Counted from the stretch's first letter, positions 50,280 through 61,004 are shown. The stretch is 64,000 nt of DNA from Diphasiastrum complanatum (GCA_029204225.1 CM055113.1:22515605-22579604); one strand, 5' to 3'. The notes: generated from the letters alone by a model not told the origin. Numbers and translations are program-made.

Positions 50280-51360
50280 AGGAGTAATCCAATTACTCAA
50301 GTCAATTGTAAATGATTCAGAAATCTTAAATGTCTAGGTGCAAATCTTAATTATACATGTATAACACCACATTTAGATCTTCTTCCAAACCATAAATAAA
50401 TTAATGAATTATCCTTTCCATAGAAAGAGACATTAACCTGCAAGTAACTGTTTCACACATTACTTGTTCATATGTTTATGCACTTTGACTAGTTTAAGTA
50501 CACGATATAAACTCAGTACATAGGAAACACATAGTAGATCTACAAGATTAAAATGTACATAAGAAACTTATCCAACTATGTTCCTATACATAAACATAGC
50601 CTATAAACTGACAAAAATCCACAATCTGCATATGTTACTCACATAATTCACTGAGAATCTTGCAACTCAGCTACCAAAAAGCTCTATTTCTCATGAGTAA
50701 ATAATATATCTGGGAAATCTTTGAAGTGAATAACTCCACATCACAAGTTTTCCAATCGTCTACCTCTTATTAACAAAATTTCTTCTACAAATCAACCTAC
50801 AATAGATCTTAGCGTACAAACCCAGATTAGGCTAACTCATACAGACATCTTTGGACATAGAGTTAAGATTGAAGCTTTATTGCAATGATCCAATCCATAA
50901 CAAAATGGTACTTGGCAATAATCAGTGAATCTTAATTTAATCTTTATCACTGCTTCTCATATTAATGAATATCTCACAGCTCAATAACCCCAAAACTCCT
51001 CTAGTTCTAGATTACTCAAAATAATCACTTAGAGAGTTTGTCTATTTCAAACTGGATAGTTCTACCATTGCACACATACAAGATTTTTTTCCCAAAATCA
51101 ATGCAGCTGGCTGATTCCTCGAAAGACTTATTTCTTTTTTTTTTTTCCCCTTTTAAAAAAGAAATTTCATAATTTCGATTTAAAAGTTCCCAGGAGACAA
51201 CGTATAAGATATCAGAGATTCGAAAAAGTCAATAATGAGTATCCAATACTATTACAAACAAGACTTTTTTCTCAGAATCATTGTTCACTTATTCACTGAA
51301 TCTGTGAACACGTTTTTCTCTTTTTGTTGCTTATCTCTCTTGGATTACCTCTGTTGTTAT
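50280..51360 (-). mobile_element. Family A internal fragment (minus)
   Basis: The minus strand matches the interior of the complete element at 35970-36900 and the fragment at 9240-9690. Shared words include TTTACTCATGAGAAATAG, GAGTTGCAAGATTCTCAGTGA, TTTCTATGGAA and ATCTAAATGTGGTGTTATAC. No LTR or primer-binding site is recognisable at either end. Confidence 0.75.
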
Positions 51361-52400
51361 AGTTCTTTGTGATTATTCTTCTTATTAGAACGTTTACAGA
51401 GCAGAAGCAATATTCAAGGATGCATTACGTATTTCCCAGCCTGTCAGTGGATAACTCAAATCCGATACTCAGCTACATGCATGCACTAGCCATGCAACCA
51501 TCTACGGCTCAAACAAATCAGCATTCAGCACAGAGAGCAATCCTACTACTAACTACTGAATCAAAAACTAGAATAGCTACTGAAACCAAAACCAGATTCA
51601 AGAAACAAGAAACAAGATTCCTAATAGCATTTAACAATCTAGAAATCAAGAAACATACATTACTTGATGCCTAAATTATCCAAGAACATCAAGAACTAGA
51701 ATGTCGAGACTATGCAAGATTTACACCACATTTCTAGCCTCTATAGTTTACTCAAATGCTGATTTCTACAAGATTCCACAAGCAAGAATTGAAGCTAATC
51801 CACAACTAAGCAAGAACAAGAAACAAGAATCTAGTTAATTCACAAGCAAGGAATCAAGCATGCTCATAGAAATATCACTCAAGATCATTGCCATGAACAA
51901 GGAGCTTAGTGATCTTCAAGAACTCGTGGAGGATCCTCTTTATTAGCTCAAGAGAACTTGAAAATACAATCAAAAGCTAACTCACAAGAGAGGGGGGCCC
52001 TTAAATAAGCAAGAAGGCTGCCCATGTGGAGCCCATGTGGCAATTCCACTAAATTAGAAATTACATGTGAAATTTGCCCTTCCACTAGAGGTCACCATCA
52101 AAAGGTGGCTCACTCTTACTATTTTAAGGGGGTCTACATTTATTACAACTATTCAAGGAAATGTTACTAGCTCCTACATGGTCATTCCTTCTTTGGGATA
52201 CACCATGTAGGCTCACATAGTTAATCACTATCTTCCTAGCTAGTATTTCCTTGGCTCTCAGCTTCTTCTGCTCTCTTCCTTCTGAGACCTCTTCGGTCAT
52301 GGGTGAGAGATAACTTATGTCTTCAGCTTGGCTCGGCACTAGAGAATCGGCGAACATTATCCACCCCTAATCTGTTGCAGGACCCACTGCAACACCGGTG
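51361..52400. other. Interval without a supportable gene
   Basis: Contains A-rich sequence with many AAGAACAAGAAAC-like words (51550-51870). A minus-strand frame at 52357-52124 has no assigned family. GGGGGGCCC near 52000 marks a composition change toward the GC-richer block that follows. Confidence 0.4.
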
Positions 52401-52419
52401 ATGTCTTCCGCTTGGCACT

Positions 52420-53937
52420 TGGAAAAGCGTGGATTTTCATTCGCTTCCGTAAAACCAGGTGCTTATTATCCGCAAAATTTATTCGCCAAAATTGGAAGTC
52501 CCTCAATTGGCCGCTACATACCAGCCCTCTTGAGCACTTCTTGTGAATCTTGTTCGCCTCATCGTCGCGCCGTTTGCTTTCGCTCGCTCATCTTCCGGCC
52601 CAGGGCTTCAAAAACTTGGAAGTAGAGCTTACTTTCGAAATTAAGAGGCCCCAGATATTCTCTTTTTTTTTCTACGAAGCCCATTATCTGCAATACTCGG
52701 CACTTTCCTGCACTCAAAGATCCGCACTTGACTTGTATTTGTGTCCGAAGTCTAGTAACTGTAGCCTCAGATCATCTAGGAAGGTTCTCTCTGTAATTTT
52801 CGAAATGACTGGCCAGTTTACTAACTCCACTTGAGGCTTTTCCACCGGCCATGGGTTTCTGCGTTTGAGCGGCATGTAAAAAGGATCCACTCGCTTTCAT
52901 GTCGGTGCCCTCAAATATTCCTGGAGTCGCCTACTATCCTTCAGGACTTTGCTTCGTCATTCTGGCTGCGGTTGTAGTGCGGCAACGATCTCGGCCCTGG
53001 TGGAGTATTGGCTTTGATCGATGTCTTCTCTGCCGCCCCTCATATTGGGAGGGTATTTTCTTTCAAATCGCTCTGATTCCCTTGTATCAGTCAATTTACT
53101 TCTAGGCCAGGTAGGGGAAGTTGTCCTACGCGGCTGGGGCGGCCTTGCCAAATAATCATCAAGGGCCTTGGTGCCCGTGTCTTTCTCTTTTGCTCGCTCT
53201 CTTGTCAACGGCTCACTTGCACCCGTGTCTGGCCTGGGCGAGAATCTTCTTGTCTCCGGTTGGTCAGCCAGGAAGTCATCATCGGCTCCAATGTCTGTGT
53301 TAGTTTCCAGAACGTCGGGGATGGAGTGATTTGGGGAGAGAGGTGCGGGGGTGAACGGTTTAGGAGGAGGCGGAAATAATAAGTTATACGCAGCACCAAG
53401 GGAGTGGAGTTGTTGGAGGAACTCATCCCGTCGGGCTTTGTCAGCTGGACCTTTTGATGGGCCCATTATTTGACTAGGAGGTGATGAAGAAAGGGGAGAT
53501 GGAAGAATTGGATAAGTTGGAATGAATGTTTCAGAGAAATTAAATGCGGAGTAGGAAGAAGGGTTAAAGGTGGGAGGGGGTCAGGGAAAGCTCATGGAAG
53601 TAGCACCGGCTCTCTGGCCACCCGATCCTGAGCTACCGTCTGATCGGTGGGTTTGCCCGTCCTGATTCTCTGCTCCATCATTCCCATCATCATCTCGTGG
53701 CTTCGTTACGTGAGCACCTGCTTGGGCCTTGCACGCTGTTGTAAAGCTATCTTCATAAGCTTTACTTATGGCATCACTGGCGCCAGCATTGTCCCCGGCG
53801 CCAGCAGCGTCCCTGCTACTCCCGGCGCCAACGATGCTGGCGCCACTGTGACCAGAATCCAGCCGGCGCCAAGTTCCTATGGCTGAAAATCTTTGATCGG
53901 TTCTAGCGGAGTCTAGAGAGCTTAGATCGATGTGCAA
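52420..53937 (-). pseudogene. Gag-like retroelement ORF, unclassified, frameshifted
   Basis: Reads on the minus strand behind the leader at 53938-54291. It starts MHIDLSSLDSARTDQRFSAI at 53937, with a Gly/Ala/Ser-rich segment of repeated GAG/GAS (GGCGCC in DNA). After a stop at 53581 it resumes MGPSKGPADKARRDEFLQQL (53466), a proline-rich segment FPPPPKPFTPAPLSP and an acidic/basic linker to 52957. After more shifts come KRVDPFYMPLKRRNPWPVEK, VNWPVISKITERTFLDDLRL and FGHKYKSSADL (about 52870-52730), ending near LNFESKLYFQVFEALGRKMS. The position after a primer-binding-type leader argues for a gag. I do not recognise the family, and no pol follows. Confidence 0.5.
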
Positions 53938-54291
53938 TCACCTCACACGATCTAGGCATGATTAAAGGAAGCCTGGTAATCAATAAATTCTAGAGAGAGA
54001 ATATGACTTTCTAGAAAGAGAAAATTATAGAGAGAGAAAAACGTGCTTTACCAGCTTGGGTAGAGTGCTTGGTATGAGGGGGGGTGCCGAATCACACCAA
54101 TACTATAGGGGAGTGCGGGTTGCGACTCAGGGCGAGCTCCAACCAAGTCTCAGCCTCCCTTGCTTGAATGTTGTCATGGCTCTCGCCTTGGCATGCTAGC
54201 GCCCCGGAGACTAGGGTCGGTCACACACTTGAAATATAACCTTCTCAGATTTATTAATAAAGTGAGATTTTTCTCAAACTGACTCTGATTA
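53755..54291 (-). repeat. Inverted repeat, left arm (leader of gag-like element)
   Basis: Reverse complement of 55729-56257. From its outer end it carries a decayed primer-binding site (GGTAATCAGAGTCAG), AAAATCTCACTTTATT, GACCCTAGTCTCCGGGGCGC, a GTGCTTTACC region, CTCTCTAGAA-rich tracts and then the start of the gag-like ORF. Similarity to the right arm ends abruptly at the primer-binding site and again at AGCTTTACAACA. Confidence 0.85.
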
Positions 54292-55727
54292 CCTTCTGGA
54301 TTTCAGTGTTCGTTAAAAGCGCCAGTTGTAAGGCCGCTTCAAAATTTTTAAGTTGGCACATAGTTGAGGGTCGTATCCCGGGACGCCAGCGGTATGTCGT
54401 CGGGACCATTCGGTCCGTGGCCAGCGGTATGCTGTCGAGACCATTTGGTCCAGGAACTGGTTGTCTCCATATCTATCGCGGCATGTGGTAACGGAGCCGA
54501 CTGGCCGGTCAGCTATGCGGATCTCATGGAAATGGCCACGGTTTGGGGTTCATCAAGACAATTGTTGTGCAAGGTGTTGCCCACAGTGTAAGCACGGGTG
54601 CGTCCACGGTCGGGGTGGTCGACAGAACGGGGGACTTGATGAGTCAAGGTGTTGCCCTTGAGGTGTAAGCACAGTCAATTCTCGCGGTTTGGGCCTGGCG
54701 CCGTCTGCATGTAGGACAGATGAGGCAAAGTGCTGCCTAAGTAGGTGAAAGCACGGTGGGGTGCGGGGTGACATATTCGAACTGTACGGTCCGTTGGCGA
54801 GACCATCTCAAAGGGGGACCTTATCTTTGTTACTTGTTAGTAAACCTGCCTGAGTGTCTTACTTGTATGTATTCGTGGTGAGTCTTAGTACTCGTGCTTT
54901 GCCTGGTTTGCATGATTGCTTGTGATACAAGGAGCTGATGGCTCGAGAAGGAACCTTTCTTTTGAAGGCTGATACCATCAAACAAAGAGGACTACAGAAT
55001 CTGTGGGGCGGATTTGCAGTTCAAGTACTCGCACGTGAACGGCAACGAAACAACTCAATGTTTGCAAAGGATGGATGGCTAGCCTGTTTATTGGGTTGGT
55101 TTCATTTGCGACAACGCCCACTAGACGCAAGCAGGAAGTCAAAAGTTGGAAAGGGCAATTTTAGGGGAGATCTTCTATGGAGCAGTTGGTCTTCATTTTG
55201 GGACGGCCACCTTCGGAACTGAAAACTCACTGAGCATGGGTGATATCTAGTATCAGTTGGGTTTTTCCTCAAAGGGAAAAGACTAGGATCCTCTTCAGAG
55301 ATTGGCAACAAGTTGGATCGAGCCATAATCCTAGCAGATGGGAAGCAAAGTGTTGGAAAGGCTTTTTGTCCGAAGAACTCTACTCTAAGTCCGATCAGTT
55401 GATTTTATAAGTGGAGGGGAACTATCACACACACCTCTCTCTTGGGGCAAATTTTGAATGAAAGTTGATCAAAACGGGGGAGGTGACCTAGCCATACTCA
55501 CACAAGGAGACTGGCGAACTTTGGATCTAATAAGTTGACAAGTTTTTGTTGTGGAAAGGAAAGCTTGTTATAGGCTTTCTCTGGACCAGCAATGATGAGG
55601 AAACATATGAGTACGCTGGCTTGTGTTACGTGTAAGGCAGCTGATCAATGAAGGAACTGTGAAAGTTGAGTCTTGCATGAGAGACTTGGTATTTCGAAAC
55701 CCTTTGGGATGCCTGCGCTACATGTGG
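54292..55727. other. 1.4-kb spacer between inverted leaders (candidate LTRs)
   Basis: Because both flanking leaders begin at a primer-binding site and point outward, LTR DNA should end at each side. The two ends are not obviously similar to each other. Internal near-repeats occur at 54370-54450 (AGCGGTATG(T/C)(C/T)GTCG(G/A)GACCAT) and 54570-54740 (AGGTGTTGCCC...GTAAGCAC). No coding region is supported. Confidence 0.35.
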
Positions 55728-56257
55728 TATCAGAGCCAGGTCGAGGAAAATCTCACTTTATTGATAAATCTGAGAAGGTTACATTTCAAGTGTGTGACCG
55801 ACCCTAGTCTCCGGGGCGCTAGCATGCCAAGGCGAGAGCCATGACAGCATTCCAGCAAGGGAGGCTGAGACTTGGTTAGAGCTCGTCCTGAGTCGCAACT
55901 TGCACTCCCCCACCCCCTCATACCAAGCACTCTACCCAAGCTGGTAAAGCACGTTTTTCTCTCTCTAGAATTTTCTCTTTCTAGAAAGTCATTTTCTCTC
56001 TCTAGATTTTATTGATCCCCAGGCTTCCTTTAATCATGCCTAGATCGTGTGAGGTGATTGCACATCGATCTGAGCTCTCTGGACTCCGCTAGAACCGATC
56101 AAAGATTTTCAGCGATAGGAACTTGGTGCCGGCTGGATTCTGGTCACAGTGGCGCCAGCGTCGTTGGCGCCGGGAGCAGCAGGGGCGCTGCTGGCGTCGG
56201 GGACGATGCTGGCGCCAGTGGCGCCGAAAGTAAAGCTTATGAAGATAGCTTTACAAC
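55728..56257 (+). repeat. Inverted repeat, right arm, with primer-binding site
   Basis: Begins with an intact TGGTATCAGAGCCAGGTC (55727-55744, tRNA-iMet type) and runs in the plus direction through the leader into MHIDLSSLDSARTDQRFSAI (56058). The frame is lost at about 56257, where unrelated minus-strand coding DNA begins. Also carries repeated GGCGCC motifs (56151-56225). Confidence 0.85.
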
Positions 56258-57576
56258 ACACGTCGTGTCCCATAATTGGTTCACCTTGTCCAAGACTTGT
56301 TGTAGGGCCTTCATTGTTTTTTCAAGCTGCTTCTGGGACTCCAAGATGATCTTCTCTTGTTTCGCCACAATGTTTTCAAAACTCTTTTTATCTGCCTCTC
56401 GCTCTTGGATCAGTCTTATGTATTTCTCTATCCGGATGGTTGAGGCCTGTGGGGCCTGGATTTGAATGTCCTCGGGCTTGACTGGAGGAGCATTGACTGT
56501 CATTGCACCCGATGATCCGTCTCGTACTTGGTCGATTTGGACCATCTGGTGCTTCAGTTGCTACTGGACCTCTTCCAAGGTGGTTTTCTGCCCGGCCATC
56601 ACGGATCTGCTTTCTACTGCCTCTTTTTCTTTTTCTTTGGCCATCCTTTGATATCGTTCAATCTCTTGGTCTTGATGTTGGACCTTGCTCTCTAGAACTT
56701 GATGTTGGCTCACCAACCAATGCATGTGGTAGCTCGTTTCGGATAGGCCAATCATTGAGCGTTTGGCTGCTTCAGTGAGCTTTTCAGGGTTAGAGAGGAT
56801 TGGTACCTGATCTGGGGTGTGGGATGGTGAGGCTAAACCAAAAAATAGGCGTGGTGTTAGAACTGAAGATGGAGGTGGAGGTGGAGGTGGGGGTGTCTGA
56901 CTTCTTCTTGGTTGCTTCCCCTTTTCTGGTTTGTCGTCGCTTATCTCCATCAGGTCCGCAGCATCAAAATATTGAGATGTGTCCAATATGTGGACTTGCT
57001 AGGCCTGGGCTGCTCCTGTGTCTTGGGGACTGGATATCCCCACTCCTCCCCCCCCAAAAAAAACTTGTGCCAGTGGTGATGCTGGTGGCATTGGCATTGT
57101 AATCAGTGTGGGTGGGGTGGTGGCCTCATCTGGCTGACTTGGGACTTGAGGTATTGTCGTGTCAGGTGCCAGTGTGGATGTAGTTGCTCCATCACCCCCG
57201 TCGATGACATGTGAGGGTGACGAGTGTTGTTGTGATGCTGTGGACGAGCTGCCACCATCTGACGTGGAACCATGTGAAACTGATCCCACCGGTGATGTGC
57301 TCCCAGCTTGAAGCTTCTCTTGTTTTCGTTGTTGCCGTGTACCTGGCAACTGAGCCCTTGAGGTATCTGCATGTTGAGCTTCGGAGGTTGCAGCTGCTTG
57401 TGGATTCTGGGGTGGTCTTCTTGGTTTGTGTACCAGAGGGAGGATACTGATATTGACTCATTTGGCCTGGGACCCTGATGGTGAAATTGTCCTTGCACGC
57501 TTGGGTTTCTTGTGTTAAATGGGAATATCCCATGCCTTGTCCGCAAGCTGCAGTTATTGTTGGAGCTTTGGCCCAT
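56237..57576 (-). pseudogene. Unclassified proline-rich/coiled-coil ORF (gag-like?)
   Basis: A long minus-strand coding stretch with few interruptions. MPGTRQQRKQEKLQAGSTSP starts at 57349 in one frame, with Ser/Thr/Pro-rich sequence. After a stop near 57000 come DTSQYFDAADLMEISDDKPE, an eight-proline run and MIGLSETSYHMHWLVSQHQV, followed by heptad-like KVQHQDQEIERYQRMAKEKE. After another stop it continues MVQIDQVRDGSSGAMTV, then ASTIRIEKYIRLIQEREADK and a coiled coil ending KALQQVLDKVNQLWDT. It ends at the breakpoint with the inverted-repeat arm. The low-complexity N-terminus and coiled-coil C-half resemble large plant retroelement gag proteins. I see no zinc knuckle or enzyme motif, so the function is unknown. 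Confidence 0.45.
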
Positions 57577-57689
57577 TTTGTACTTGATGCAGAGTGATAT
57601 TTGTCATCAGATATCCTAATATCGTGATAGGCTACTTGTGCTTAATGCACTCATGAAGACAATTCGAAACAAACTGTGCCCAATCATAG

Positions 57690-58290
57690 AGGTTCTAGGC
57701 ATGCAGTCGTGAATCTACCATCATGTGAAACAGGGACATGGGTACTCTCAGCACTTTCATTCGAGGCTTCTGTGTGCATCTGGTGAGATATGCACATGCT
57801 GCTTGAAGTTGTTTGTCGTTGATTGCTTCCAGCTTGTACCCATCCTTGTTCTTCCACTTGGTCACAGAGAGATCAATATATTTGAATATGTCGTTTGCTC
57901 TATCTTCTGGAGTGTCCTTGTGACAGTGTTTGGCCCTCGTGGAAAACCATAAGGTTGCAAGTCAGCTGCCGCAAAAGATACATTATAGACATAATTCCTG
58001 ATAGGGAGAACTATGAATTGACATGATCTTGTTGTGGTATGATAATTGGCATATGCCATGTGTACCAAATAGGGACTTTGATAACCTATCAAGACAGGGA
58101 TCTGAAATTCGATTTCCTTGAATAAGGACTCCGCCTGCTGGTACCAGGTCTGCATCTATGTAAAGTCAAGCTTGCACAGCTGGATGTCGAGCTTGCTTGC
58201 TTCGGGATCATCTGAACTGGAACTGGGGTTGGACGACATGGTTGGAAAATGGAAGAAGGAGGAATCTGGAAAAACTGCTTCGGTTGAGAT
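57690..58290 (-). pseudogene. N-terminal continuation of the unclassified ORF
   Basis: On the minus strand PEASKLDIQLCKLDFT (about 58200-58158), a stop, then MQTWYQQAESLFKEIEFQIP, VLIGYQSPYLVHMAYANYHT, LPIRNYVYNVSFAAADLQPY and GPNTVTRTLQKIEQTTYSNI to 57862, then shifted sequence. It reads like a folded capsid-type domain and lies directly upstream of the proline-rich/coiled-coil stretch, so both may be one protein. The family is unknown to me. Confidence 0.4.
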
Positions 58291-59045
58291 GGGAAAGGTT
58301 GGGCTCCGGTTGAGATCTGATGGAGTGGCTTCGGTTGAGATCTGCTGGGTTGGGCTTCGGTTGAAATCTGATGGAGTGGCTTCGGTTGAGATCTGCTGGG
58401 TTGGGATTTGGTTGAAATTTGATGGAGTGGCTTCGGTTGAGATGAGAAAGGTTGGGCTCCGGTTGAGATCTGATGGAGTGGCTTTGGTTGAGATGGGAAA
58501 GGTTGGGCTCCAGTTGAGATAATTGGGGTTGGACGACATGGTTAGAAAATGGAAGGAGGAATATGGAAAAACTGCTTCAGTTGAGATGGGAAAGGTTGGG
58601 CTCCGGTTGAGATCTGATGGAGTGGCTTCAGTTGAGATCTGCTGGGTTGGGCTTCGGTTGAAATCTGATGAAGTGGCTTCGGTTGAGATCTGCTGGATTG
58701 GGCTTTGGTTGAAATCTGATGGAGTGGCTTCGGTTGAGATGGGAAAGGTTGGGCTCCGGTTGAGATCTGATGGAGTGGCTTTGGTTGAGATGGGAAAGGT
58801 TGGGCTCCGGTTGAGATAACTGGGGTTGGACGACATGGTTAGAAAATGGAAGAAGGAGGAATCTGGAAAAACTGCTTCGGTTGAGATGGGAAAGGTTGGG
58901 CTCCGGTTGAGATCTGATGGAGTGGCTTCGGTTGAGATCTGCTGGGTTGGGCTTCGGTTGAAATCTGATGGAGTGGCTTCGGTTGAGATTGGAAAGGTTG
59001 GGCTCTGGTTAAGATCTGATGCAGTGGCTTCGGTTGAGATGGGAA
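58225..59045. repeat. Minisatellite array 2 with 297-300 bp higher-order repeat
   Basis: The basic unit is 25-26 bp around GGTTGAGATCTGATGGAGT or GGTTGAGATCTGCTGGGTTG. Pairs form a 51-bp (17-codon) dimer. Four to five dimers plus a unique GGGGTTGGACGACATGGTTA-type spacer make a higher-order repeat starting at 58225, 58525 and 58822 (300 and 297 bp apart). The minus strand is open for 226 codons (58836-58156; period RSPTFPISTEATPSDLN), and the plus strand is open over each unit. Confidence 0.93.
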
Positions 59046-59640
59046 GTGGTGGTGCAGAATGGTTCCAAAAGTGTGGGGGAAGGGATGTATGAACGAGTTT
59101 GTAAAGAGAGTTATGTGGAAGATGGTTGTGTTGGGTAGAGCTGTGTGGGTGATGAAGTAAAGGTGGGTGAATAGAGTGAGGTCGAGTGAAGAAGATGGCG
59201 AGTGGAATAGGAGGAAGTGGAGGTGTTTGACAATGTTTTTAATGTTATGGATGTGTATCTATCAGGGATGAAGCAGGTTGAAGGTGTATGATGTGTGATT
59301 GTGATTGTAGGATGTTCAATAGTGTGACAGGAGCGTGATAAGTGCTTGTGTGACACTACCCCTCAGCATGCAAAACTTGAGATATAAGGTATTCTACCGG
59401 CGACGTTTGTGTTGAAGATTTCGGTGATGGCGCTCATAAGGGAGTGATAACGATGGGGAGATGGTGTGAAGATGATGACGGGTGGATTGAATAATCGAGC
59501 GCCAGGATCGGTGTCAAGAGCAAAAAGATCGCCGCAGATCATCGCCAGAAAACGCTTTAGCCTCGCACTTCGCTGAGGTGCGAATGGCTTTGGTGAGAGG
59601 GCATTTATTGTCGTCGTCGTCTGGTTGCAAAGGAGATGGG
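59046..59640. other. Spacer between arrays, with candidate LTR start
   Basis: On the minus strand GCTGAGGGGTAG (59367-59356) is followed by TGTCACACAAGCAC, which looks like a polypurine tract/LTR junction. Frames at 59111-59356 are low-complexity Ser/Thr sequence. No gene is supported. Confidence 0.35.
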
Positions 59641-59679
59641 ACGTGCTGGTTCGTAAAATTCGAATATATGTCCTCCGGT

Positions 59680-60225
59680 CGAGATTCGAAATGACTGCTC
59701 TGGTTGAGATCTCACAGAACTGCTCCAGTCGAGATTCGAAATGACTGCTCCGGTTGAGATCTCACAAAACTGCTCCGGTCGAGATTCGAAGGAAGGCTCC
59801 GGTCGAAATCTGAATGAACTGCTTCGGTCGAGATCTGAAGAAAGGCTCCAGTTGAGATCTGAAGGGACTGCTTCGGTGGAGATCTGAAGGAACTGCTTCA
59901 GTCGAGAATTGAAGGAATTGCTTGGGTCGAGATCTGAAGAAAGGCTCCGGTCGAGATCTGACAGAACCGCTTTGGTCGAGATCTGAATGAAGGCTCTGGT
60001 CGAGATCTGAAGGAACTGCTTCGATCGATATCTGAAAGAACTACTTTGGTCGAGATCTAACAGAACTTCTTCGGTCGAGATCTGAAGGAAGGCTTCGGTC
60101 GAGATCTGAAGGAAGGCTCCCGTCGAGATCTGACAGAACCGCTTCGGTCGAGATCTGAAGGAAGGCTCTGGTCGAGATCTGAAGGAATTGCTTCGGTCAA
60201 GATCTGAAAAAAATCTCATGATGCA
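59680..60225. repeat. Minisatellite array 3 (core GGTCGAGATCTGAAGGAA)
   Basis: About 22 degenerate units of 24-25 bp of the type GGTCGAGATCTGAAGGAACTGCTTC, GGTCGAGATCTGAAGGAAGGCTCC and variants. The core GGT(C/T)GAGATCTGA is the same as in array 2 and the reverse complement of array 1. Minus-strand frame 60261-59605 (218 codons) is open across it with repeated SDLDRS / FRSRPE / QISTEA peptides in changing frames. This is probably a repeat artefact, or a tail of the gypsy element that ends at 60600. Confidence 0.92.
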
Positions 60226-60564
60226 TAAATGGATCTGTTTGATGCAAGTGAAGAACTCCAAGAAAAATAGGACTGTAGCTCACAGTAGAAGTTCTTATAA
60301 AAGAGGTGTATCTTGAGAAATGTTGGTTACCTTGAGATACCAGTGAGACAGAGATGAGGTGGCCGAAGTGTGAGAATGATTTCCTAAGGTGTAGCCTATC
60401 AGTTGTCGATCTAGAACACCCATGACCCGTGAGTATGAACAGAAGAAAAAAAAGAAAGAAAAAAATGCATAGAATGTACATAAGTAATGATATGAAGTAT
60501 AAACAAGGAACAAGGTGAACAATAGGCGAGATGTACAAGGAAAGGAATAATATAATATTAAAAA

Positions 60565-60580
60565 CCCCCTTTTTTTATCT
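60565..60580 (-). other. Polypurine-tract-like sequence after gypsy pol
   Basis: On the minus strand AGATAAAAAAAGGGGG follows the pol stop codon by about 30 bp and could be the plus-strand primer of the gypsy element. The sequence after it (TTTTTAATATT) does not start with TG, so the LTR boundary is uncertain. Confidence 0.4.
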
Positions 60581-60820
60581 TTTTCAAGGGAAAAGATCCT
60601 AAATTGGGTCAACAAAGAACAACTCTTTGTAGTACCGTCGTAGACGACCACCGTTTACGACAGTGTCTAGGAGTGTCTCGTCAAGTGTTTGTAACTGGAT
60701 TGCACCATTAGGAAATATTTTGTTAGTAACGTATGGCCCTTCACTTCTAAACTTCAACTTGATGGGGTGCTTCTTTGATGTATAAAGAAGTACCTGGTCA
60801 CCTAAATGTAAATCTTTATT

Positions 60821-61004
60821 GCGTAGGTGACGGTCATGCCAGGCTTTTTGGCGTTGTTTGTTAACTAGTTGTGCGTGATAAGATATTAGTCTTGTCTCGC
60901 ATAACTGGGCTAGCGTAGGTGACGGTCATGCCAGGCTTTTTGGCGTTGTTTGTTAACTAGTTGTGCGTGATAAGATATTAGTCTTGTCTCGCATAACTGG
61001 GCTA
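60821..61004. repeat. Perfect 92-bp tandem duplication inside gypsy pol
   Basis: 60821-60912 and 60913-61004 appear identical, both starting GCGTAGGTGACGGTCATGCC and ending GCATAACTGGGCTA. As 92 is not a multiple of three, it shifts the frame of the integrase C-terminal tail ([20 protein letters not shown]). Identity implies a recent event or an assembly error. Confidence 0.95.

Noticed and set aside
58118..59092. Plus-strand ORFs across minisatellite array 2
   Set aside because: They are fully repeat-derived and mirror the minus-strand frame; they neither extend into nor join unique coding sequence.
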